In this document: piece by piece, positions 13,803 to 18,719 of the stretch
Layout of the letters: every line of letters starts with the position of its first letter
Position numbering within the stretch: position 1 is the first letter of the stretch
NCBI GenBank assembly: GCA_937892255.1
Contig: CALAUL010000028.1
Location: 1 to 18,719, forward strand
Source of the DNA: an uncultured Bacteroidales bacterium
Lineage (GTDB): Bacteria > Bacteroidota > Bacteroidia > Bacteroidales > Marinilabiliaceae
Length of the DNA: 18,719 nt
Reading direction: 5' to 3'
Notes under the pieces: model-generated
What the model was told of the DNA's origin: nothing
What the model saw: the letters and a program-made list of their open reading frames with translations, nothing else
The model's database searches: none
Translations under genes and position numbers: made by a program

Positions 13803-15889
13803 TTGTCAAGCCATTTCTTAAACTCTCTATGCCATAATATGCTATTTTGTGGTCTGTTTACCCAGTGACATTCTTCGGGATAATAGAGGAATTGCGCTTC
13901 CAATCCTTTCATCTTTGCTGTGTTGAAAGCAGCCATGCCTTGTGTGTAAGGTATGCGAAAGTCTTTCTCTCCGTGTATGACCATTATTGGAGTGTCCCAG
14001 TTGTTCACGAAGAGATGTGGCGATGCTTTGTAGCTTTTCATTGCCTCCGGGTTGTCATATTCCCAAAAGGCACCTTTTAGATCCCAGTCTACAAAGAATA
14101 CTTCCTCTGTTGTGGCATACATCTGGTCGAAGTTAAATATGCCACAATGGCTTATGAAGGTCTTGAATCTCTTTTCGTGGTTGCCTGCCAGCCAATATAT
14201 TGAGAATCCTCCATAGCTTGCTCCTACGGCTCCAAGACGTGTTTCGTCTACGTATGGTTCGGCTGAGAGGGTATCTATTGCTGTGAGGTAGTCCTTCATG
14301 TTTTGTCCTCCGTAGTCTCCGCTTATCTGCTCATTCCACTCTATACCGAATCCTGGTAGTCCTCGTCTGTTGGGAGCTACGATGATGTATCCGTTAGATG
14401 CCATCAGTTGCATGTTCCAACGTAGGCTCCAAAATTGGCTTACCGTACTTTGTGGTCCTCCTTGACAGTAGAGTATGGCCGGATATTTCTTGTTCTTGTC
14501 GAAGTGGGGCGGATAGATGACCCATGTGAGCATTTTTTTGCCGTCTGTTGTTTCTATCCAACGTTCTTCCACGTTGCCCATGCATAGTTTGTCAAAGATG
14601 GGTCTGTTGATGTCAGTGAGAGCTTTGCTCTCTCCCGAAGTCTTGTCTATGGCATATATTTCCGTGGGAGCCGACATGCTCATGCGTGTAGCTATAAGTT
14701 TGTTGTTTCCGGCTATGACGGCTGTGTAGTCGCATATGTCATTGGTGAGTTGTTTTATCTCGCCTGTTGCTACGTCGATGTTGTATATGTTCTCTTTGGC
14801 GTGATGGTCGGCTATGAACCATGCTGCCTTGCCGTCAGCTTCGATGGCGAAAGTTGCCACACTCAATTCGCTCTTCGCTGTGAGGTCTCGTCTCTCTCCG
14901 GTTGTCATGTCGAGTACCATGAGTCTGTTCTTGTCTGACTCATAGCCATCACGTTCCATGCTCTGGTAGAACATATATTTGCCATCTGCCGAAAACTGTG
15001 GGTTCATGTCATAGCCCATGTTCCCTTCGGTGAGGTTTTTTGTCTCTCCTGTGACTATACGATAAAGGTATATATCCGAATTTGTGCTCTTGGCAGACGC
15101 CATGCCCGTGAGTTTCTTGCATGTATATGCTATGTATTGTCCATCGGGCGTCCATGTTATCTGTTCTATGCCGCCAAAAGGCATGAGAGGTGAGTGATAT
15201 TTCTCACCCTCCATTATGTCCATTCCGTCGGAGCTCTTCTTTCCTTTGGCAAAGGGTGTTACAAAGATGTGGTTGTAGCTGTTGTCGCTCCATGCATTCC
15301 AATGTCTATACATGAGGTCTGTCTCTATGCGAGCATTGGCTTTGGGCAGGTCGGGGTGAATATCGTGTATTGTGGTGTCAAGTTTTACTCTTTTTACATA
15401 TAGCAGTTGTGCCATATCCGGCGAGAAGGCGTACATGTCTATTCCTTCGCTGATGTCGGTGAGTTGTAGGGCTTCTGTGCCGTCGCTCTGTATCTGCCAT
15501 AGCTGTGTCTTGCCACTTTCTGCCGATAGGTATGTTATCGCACTACCATCGGGAAGCCAACCTACCTGTGCTTCGTTGGCTTCTGTTGTTGTCACTCTCT
15601 GGGGTTTGCCACCTTCGATGGATAGAGTGTAGATGTCTGTTATGTTTTTGTCTTCGGCTATGTCGGTATAGGTTATCGTGAACGCCAATGTCTTGCCGTC
15701 GGGTGATAATGTCGGAGTTCCGATGCGTCCCATGTTCCACATTGTCTCCGGTGTCATTATGTCGGTTGTGAGGGCTTCACTTACCGAGAGTATGTGTTCT
15801 TCGGCAGATGTTACTTTGCTCTGTTGTGTTGTGCATGATAGTGTCATAGCTAATGTTGCGGTTGTGGTGATAGTATGTAATAGTCTCAT
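13787..15889 (-). CDS. S9 family serine peptidase, DPP5-like (dipeptidyl/acylaminoacyl peptidase)
   Basis: The 700-residue protein has an N-terminal beta-propeller (about 50-430, with repeated S-P/A-D-G-K blades such as LSPDGKTLAF, WTPDGQYIAY and FSADGKYMFY). The C-terminal alpha/beta hydrolase has triad Ser558 (GASYGG), Asp643 (GEKDFRIP) and His675 (EECHWV). The GGPQSTVSQFWSLRWN oxyanion-loop block closely resembles, from memory, Porphyromonas gingivalis DPP5, which removes dipeptides from peptide N-termini in the periplasm. The signal ends at TLSC (Cys19), so it may be a lipoprotein, though the lipobox is imperfect. The role is final breakdown of imported peptides for amino-acid use. First gene of a three-gene overlapping operon with the two 5'-nucleotidase halves. 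No consensus -7 box was found in the 379-bp upstream stretch. Confidence 0.93.
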   Translation of the reverse strand: MRLLHTITTTATLAMTLSCTTQQSKVTSAEEHILSVSEALTTDIMTPETMWNMGRIGTPTLSPDGKTLAFTITYTDIAEDKNITDIYTLSIEGGKPQRVTTTEANEAQVGWLPDGSAITYLSAESGKTQLWQIQSDGTEALQLTDISEGIDMYAFSPDMAQLLYVKRVKLDTTIHDIHPDLPKANARIETDLMYRHWNAWSDNSYNHIFVTPFAKGKKSSDGMDIMEGEKYHSPLMPFGGIEQITWTPDGQYIAYTCKKLTGMASAKSTNSDIYLYRIVTGETKNLTEGNMGYDMNPQFSADGKYMFYQSMERDGYESDKNRLMVLDMTTGERRDLTAKSELSVATFAIEADGKAAWFIADHHAKENIYNIDVATGEIKQLTNDICDYTAVIAGNNKLIATRMSMSAPTEIYAIDKTSGESKALTDINRPIFDKLCMGNVEERWIETTDGKKMLTWVIYPPHFDKNKKYPAILYCQGGPQSTVSQFWSLRWNMQLMASNGYIIVAPNRRGLPGFGIEWNEQISGDYGGQNMKDYLTAIDTLSAEPYVDETRLGAVGASYGGFSIYWLAGNHEKRFKTFISHCGIFNFDQMYATTEEVFFVDWDLKGAFWEYDNPEAMKSYKASPHLFVNNWDTPIMVIHGEKDFRIPYTQGMAAFNTAKMKGLEAQFLYYPEECHWVNRPQNSILWHREFKKWLDKWLKD

Positions 15890-15950
15890 AGTAGTACCGA
15901 TTTAATAGGAGTCTGCTTATGTCATGTCGGTTGATTATGTATATATCGTC

Positions 15951-15989
15951 ACGTCACAAGGTTCTATCCTCTTGACTATGTGGTGACGT
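15951..15989. repeat. Inverted repeat ACGTCAC / GTGACGT flanked by an 11-bp direct repeat
   Basis: A perfect 7-bp inverted repeat has a 25-base interior. Copies of CTTATGTCATG lie on both sides at 15916-15926 and 15996-16006. On the minus strand this would be in the leader of the dpp5 operon. It may be an operator or an RNA structure. Confidence 0.5.
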
Positions 15990-16206
15990 TGTCATCTTAT
16001 GTCATGGCGAGGTGTCGTTTGTGAGTTGTGTGTTTTTTGAGGTTGATATATTCTCTTTGTTTCGGACTTTGTTTTTCGCAGATTGTGTCTTGCCTTGTGT
16101 CTGAGGACATATATCATAGTGCGAGTTTTTTCGCCTCTTAGGAATATGTCGTTATAAGGTCTTTTGTTGTGTGTTGGGTGGTGTTAGGGTTCTTTGTTTA
16201 AAACAA

Positions 16207-16242
16207 GGAGCTAAGCCATTTTTATCAACGTCTTAGCTCCTC
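16207..16242 (-). terminator. Rho-independent terminator after the 89-aa gene
   Basis: A perfect 10-bp stem AGGAGCTAAG/CTTAGCTCCT (16207-16216 with 16233-16242) has a 16-base loop. Read on the minus strand it is followed by TGTTTT. It lies 26 bases past the stop codon of the gene ending at 16269. Confidence 0.8.
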
Positions 16243-16268
16243 TATTTTGTCTGTTTAGAGTGCTCGAA

Positions 16269-16538
16269 TTACAAATTTGCTGCCTCTTCAGCCAACGATG
16301 AGAACTGCTCGTAAAGTTCTTTGCGCAATTGTGTGTAATAAGCTTTACGTGCTTTCTTGTCTTTCTCTACTTTTTGGTTTGCCTTCTTTGTGAACTCGCT
16401 TTTGAAGACAGCGACTTTAACCATAAGTTCTGAAGCTTTCTCTGTGTTGTCTGCCTTTATTGAGTTGTTGATGACGATAGTCATTGCTATGTCATTAGCA
16501 AGGAAGGTGATGTCCTTTTTTAGATCTCTGATATTCAT
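16269..16538 (-). CDS. Small helical conserved-looking protein, unknown function
   Basis: The 89-residue protein, starting MNIRDLKKDITFLANDIAM, is predicted mostly helical, with a charged middle (KKANQKVEKDKKARKAYYTQLRKEL) and an acidic C-terminus (SSLAEEAANL). It has no signal peptide, membrane helix or cysteine, so it is probably cytoplasmic. I recognise no family with certainty; it looks like a small conserved Bacteroidales protein. It lies 79 bp downstream of the 181-aa gene on the same strand, a gap long enough for its own promoter, although no consensus -7 box is seen there. A strong terminator follows. Its coding nature is supported by the clean open frame ending just before the terminator. 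Confidence 0.8.
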   Translation of the reverse strand: MNIRDLKKDITFLANDIAMTIVINNSIKADNTEKASELMVKVAVFKSEFTKKANQKVEKDKKARKAYYTQLRKELYEQFSSLAEEAANL

Positions 16539-16617
16539 ATAATATTACTTTTATGTATCAATAATTGCGCTAATATACTAATATTTCTGTTTGGTTGTCA
16601 TTTGGAGTGCTCTTTTT

Positions 16618-17163
16618 TTACTGAACACGCTCAAATTTATAGTTCAGACGTTTCAGTTCTATTGACACGCCTATTTTGAAAAGAGCTTTCACGGCTCGTG
16701 CAAATACGTGAAATGCCATTTCGCTTTGTGGTTCTATCTGTTCATGTCGTATCATGTCTTCTGCCATTTGCGCACAACTCTGTAGCACTTGTCTCAGTCT
16801 GTTTGCATCCGGTCCGTTGATGGCATATCCCAATATGTCGCCTACTATGTGTTCGTCCATGTCATCAAAGCCTCTCGGTCCGTAGTAACTTTGATATGTG
16901 GCTTTTTGTGTCGCTTCGAAGTCTTTGTCCCAACCGTTTGCAACGCCCATGCCCAAATATGCCGCCCATGCCAATGCTACCGATGGATAGTCTTTTATCT
17001 CTTTCACTGCGTCGGCTACATATTCCGGTGCGTGTTTTTTCCAAAGTTCGTCGAAGTCGTCTGTTATGAGTAGCTGTCCCTCGAGAATATTAAACGATGT
17101 ACAAAGTTTTAGGAGTTCGTTTATTACTTGTCCCTCGAATCTGTCTAAAAATACCGTGTTCAT
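16618..17163 (-). CDS. Cytoplasmic protein of unknown function (181 aa)
   Basis: The protein has no signal peptide and no membrane helix. It starts MNTVFLDRFEGQVINELLKLC and has a conserved-looking core DYPSVALAWAAYLGMGVANGWDKDF, followed by SYYGPRGFDDMDEHIVGDILGY. The second half is helical. I do not recognise the family; the composition (balanced, with many Trp, Tyr and Gly) looks like a real globular protein, not an overlapping shadow. It begins 17 bp after the stop of the second DUF4230 gene on the same strand, so it is almost certainly cotranscribed with that pair. Position suggests, but does not show, a link with the DUF4230 proteins. Confidence 0.85.
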   Translation of the reverse strand: MNTVFLDRFEGQVINELLKLCTSFNILEGQLLITDDFDELWKKHAPEYVADAVKEIKDYPSVALAWAAYLGMGVANGWDKDFEATQKATYQSYYGPRGFDDMDEHIVGDILGYAINGPDANRLRQVLQSCAQMAEDMIRHEQIEPQSEMAFHVFARAVKALFKIGVSIELKRLNYKFERVQ

Positions 17164-17180
17164 TATGTTTTTGTTTTCTT

Positions 17181-17753
17181 TTATTTGTCTGTATCGTATG
17201 TTGTCTGCGTGCTGTCTTGCCTCTCTACGAGTTTGATGTTCATTGCCGCAAATAGCTTTTGCATGTTGTCAAAGGCTGTCTTGCGTGCTTTGCTTGCGTA
17301 GTCTCTTTTGACGACTTCGGTGTCTATATGTTCGCTTATTCTCTTGTGTATGAGTATGCTTTGCGACGAACTTATGGCCGGATTCATTATGAAGTCTTTG
17401 ACGGCATTAATATGATATGTATCTAAGCACTGTTCTTTGCCTGTCTGGTATACGTTTATAGTCGGTTCGGGCATCTCTATCACTACCAGACCGCTGTCTT
17501 GTTGCCAATTCAGATTTTCTATGTCAAAGCCTATCACCACTCGTATCTCGGTGGCATAAACCACGCCAATGTCGTCTATGGTGTCGCAGTATACTATCTC
17601 GTCGGTCAGTTCCATGGTGTTGAGTTTCACCATCTGACGCACTGTCTCGATGTTTACCGCAGTGTCATATTCTTGGCTTGTACGGTTGTAGAGCTTAAAT
17701 CCTACCACCACCACGATAGCCACTATTACCGAGTATATTATGTTCTTTATCAT
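17181..17753 (-). CDS. DUF4230 family protein, N-terminally membrane-anchored
   Basis: The 190-residue protein has an uncleaved-looking N-terminal membrane helix (IIYSVIVAIVVVVGFKLY). A periplasmic domain follows with the DUF4230 look: an early helix (VNIETVRQMVKLNTMELTDE), a strand block (GVVYATEIRVVIGFDIENL) and a later VIEMPEPTINV strand. A long helix of about 110-165 comes next. Function of the family is unknown. The start codon overlaps the stop of the upstream DUF4230 gene (ATGA, 17750-17753), so the two are translationally coupled and likely form a pair. The C-terminus is hydrophilic and Thr/Asp-rich. It differs from its neighbour in anchor type: transmembrane helix here, lipid there. 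Confidence 0.82.
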   Translation of the reverse strand: MIKNIIYSVIVAIVVVVGFKLYNRTSQEYDTAVNIETVRQMVKLNTMELTDEIVYCDTIDDIGVVYATEIRVVIGFDIENLNWQQDSGLVVIEMPEPTINVYQTGKEQCLDTYHINAVKDFIMNPAISSSQSILIHKRISEHIDTEVVKRDYASKARKTAFDNMQKLFAAMNIKLVERQDSTQTTYDTDK

Positions 17754-18358
17754 GACTCTTTCTTAAATGTTATCACTGCATTGTAGCCCCATTCGTTGAG
17801 AAGTGTCGTTAACCAACCTCTTGCTTTGTCTTTTGCCTGCTGTTCCATCGACGGGAATAGAGTGCTTTTCTTGCGCACTATCTCTTTGTCGAGTAGTTCC
17901 GATGCTTTGTTGCGCATCGCAAGTCGTTCGTTCTCTTCTATGGCAGAACGCAATCCGCTTACTCTTTCGTGATACACTATCGGGATAATGTCATTGCCCA
18001 ATGTCTTTATCTTTATGGCCGGCAGTGTCAGATGCAACGTTTTGTCTTTCACTACTATGTCGCTGTCCGATACTTCGTTGAGGTTGATGTATGCACAGTA
18101 CGATCTGCGAAGTCCGTATACTCCTATGCGGTCTCCTGCTTTTATGGTGTGCTCAAACCAATTTATGAGGTTAAATTCCTCATTTTCTATATCTTTGTCG
18201 TATGCATCGCGCAGTGTGTAAGTCTTTGCCATGGTGCATACCACAAGCTCCAATTCGTTGATGGCAGTTATCTTTTCCCGCAACGTTGGCTCGTATATCC
18301 TTTGGCACGACAGACAAAATATTGCTGCAATACATAGTGCCATTAATGCTCTTCTCAT
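17750..18358 (-). CDS. DUF4230 family lipoprotein
   Basis: The 202-residue protein has a lipoprotein-type signal (MRRALMALCIAAIFCLSC, Cys18). A domain with the same order of elements as the next gene follows: helix with INELELVVCTMAKTYTL, strands YGLRRSYCAYINLNEV, LHLTLPAIKI, and a long helix SGLRSAIEENERLAMRNKASELL. The C-terminus GWLTTLLNEWGYNAVITF is also DUF4230-like. Function unknown. It is the first gene of the cluster, with a good -7 box 21 bp upstream of its start, and overlaps the second DUF4230 gene by 4 bases. The two may form a heteromer in the periplasm. Sequence identity between them is low by eye, so the duplication is old. Confidence 0.82.
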   Translation of the reverse strand: MRRALMALCIAAIFCLSCQRIYEPTLREKITAINELELVVCTMAKTYTLRDAYDKDIENEEFNLINWFEHTIKAGDRIGVYGLRRSYCAYINLNEVSDSDIVVKDKTLHLTLPAIKIKTLGNDIIPIVYHERVSGLRSAIEENERLAMRNKASELLDKEIVRKKSTLFPSMEQQAKDKARGWLTTLLNEWGYNAVITFKKES

Positions 18359-18378
18359 TACTCTTTTTTTGTCAATAG

Positions 18379-18407
18379 CAAATATAGTTTTTTTATCATT
18401 AAGACAA
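18379..18407 (-). promoter_or_regulatory. Promoter of the DUF4230 cluster
   Basis: On the minus strand there is TTG (18405-18407), an 18-bp spacer and TATATTTG (18379-18386), close to the Bacteroidota consensus. Transcription would start near 18372, leaving a leader of about 14 bases before the ATG at 18358. Confidence 0.66.
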
Positions 18408-18719
18408 CCTACAAAAATCTTATTTTGCGAGTAGTCACTTTTTCCTTACGCCATATTTACTTATTTGTGGTTTCAAGAGGCAAGTCTTCTCGCAGAGTAA
18501 GCGTTTTTGAAACGGCCTTCAGACGGAGCGGAGATGTCTCGTTGCAGAAACATATTGGAAGAGCATAGATAAGAGATATACAAAGTGCCTTTATTTGAAA
18601 AATCTTTTGTCTATATATTTGACGGCTATAATAATTTATTCAATAAAAATCAAACAGCTTCTAAGTCTGTTGCGCCTCTGTCTCTCTGCATCTCTTCTCT
18701 TGTGCTATCAACTTGCGCA
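18408..18719. other. Right-end region without a clear gene
   Basis: No convincing complete gene is seen. A small hairpin CGTTT-TTG-AAACG lies near 18500-18520, and a TATATTTG box on the plus strand at 18614-18621 has no well-spaced -33 element. At the edge, two minus-strand frames are open: one ends TGA at 18650 (last residues TDLEAV), the other TAG at 18661. One of these could be the 3' end of a gene outside the window; I cannot tell which, if either. Confidence 0.4.

Larger units (their letters stand above)
15890..16268. other. Gene-free leader region upstream of the dpp5 operon, with short repeats
   Basis: No convincing gene lies here. It contains an 11-bp direct repeat CTTATGTCATG (15916-15926 and 15996-16006) that flanks an inverted repeat ACGTCAC/GTGACGT (15951-15957 and 15983-15989). 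Within that lies CAAG/CTTG (15957-15960 and 15971-15974). No TAnnTTTG box was found on the minus strand. A terminator for the gene on the right lies at 16207-16242. Confidence 0.55.

Noticed and set aside
15992..16117. Minus-strand 41-codon basic frame in the dpp5 leader
   Set aside because: It has no start signal, no known family, and a Lys/Arg/Thr/Gln composition expected by chance in this GT-rich (plus strand) stretch.
18520..18540. TTCAGACGG resembling the core of the Neisseria DNA uptake sequence
   Set aside because: It occurs once, is incomplete, and the organism is not a Neisseria; this is coincidence.
18614..18621. TATATTTG box on the plus strand near the right edge
   Set aside because: The nearest TTTG is only 16 bp upstream, and no plus-strand gene follows within the window.
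1..18719. Search for mobile, phage, toxin-antitoxin, CRISPR or biosynthetic cluster genes
   Set aside because: No transposase, integrase, Cas-like, toxin-like or synthase motifs were found, and no spaced repeat array is present.

Overview
The window looks like chromosomal DNA of a Bacteroidota bacterium, most likely order Bacteroidales. Evidence: AT-rich sequence, -7 promoter boxes of the TAnnTTTG type rather than TATAAT, few Shine-Dalgarno sequences, many lipoprotein signals, and lineage-typical families (DUF5687, DUF4230, a Porphyromonas DPP5-like peptidase, a split 5'-nucleotidase, a Rex repressor, a one-piece BY-kinase). No insertion sequence, phage gene, integrase or CRISPR array is visible. 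This is ordinary core or near-core chromosome with some unusual gene partnerships.

Layout. 1-2305 (+): two tandem multi-pass membrane proteins of the DUF5687 permease-like type, the first cut by the left edge. A two-way terminator (2342-2381) separates them from a minus-strand group of rex (redox repressor), a secreted coiled-coil protein and an SPFH/prohibitin-like lipoprotein (4516 down to 2402). Divergent from rex are a YciO/Sua5 family protein and rpe (4583-5873, +). Converging on these is a minus-strand pair, dsbD then a Wzc-like tyrosine autokinase, joined by an ATGA overlap (10317 down to 5951).

Middle. A tRNA with anticodon CAT (10616-10689, +) follows two interlocked promoters and is followed by a terminator. 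Next come an AraC-family regulator (11108-12004, +) and a terminator. Minus-strand from 15889 to 12134 is a three-gene overlapping operon: a DPP5-like S9 peptidase, then the C-terminal and then the N-terminal (metallophosphatase) half of a 5'-nucleotidase, each a separate exported protein.

Right part. A 379-bp gene-free stretch with short repeats (15890-16268) lies upstream of the dpp5 operon. Beyond it is a minus-strand cluster (18358 down to 16269): two overlapping DUF4230 proteins, one a lipoprotein and one membrane-anchored, followed by a 181-aa and an 89-aa protein of unknown function, with a good promoter at the head. The last 300 bases hold no clear gene, though the 3' end of a minus-strand gene may enter from the right edge.

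How genes may work together (inference): most of the window serves the cell envelope, including disulfide reduction (DsbD), surface polysaccharide control (BY-kinase), periplasmic peptide and nucleotide breakdown (DPP5 plus 5'-nucleotidase), and envelope proteins of unknown role (SPFH plus coiled coil, DUF4230 pair, DUF5687 pair). I did not find a convincing new defence or mobile system. The best candidates for something undescribed are the rex/coiled-coil/SPFH lipoprotein group and the DUF4230 cluster.
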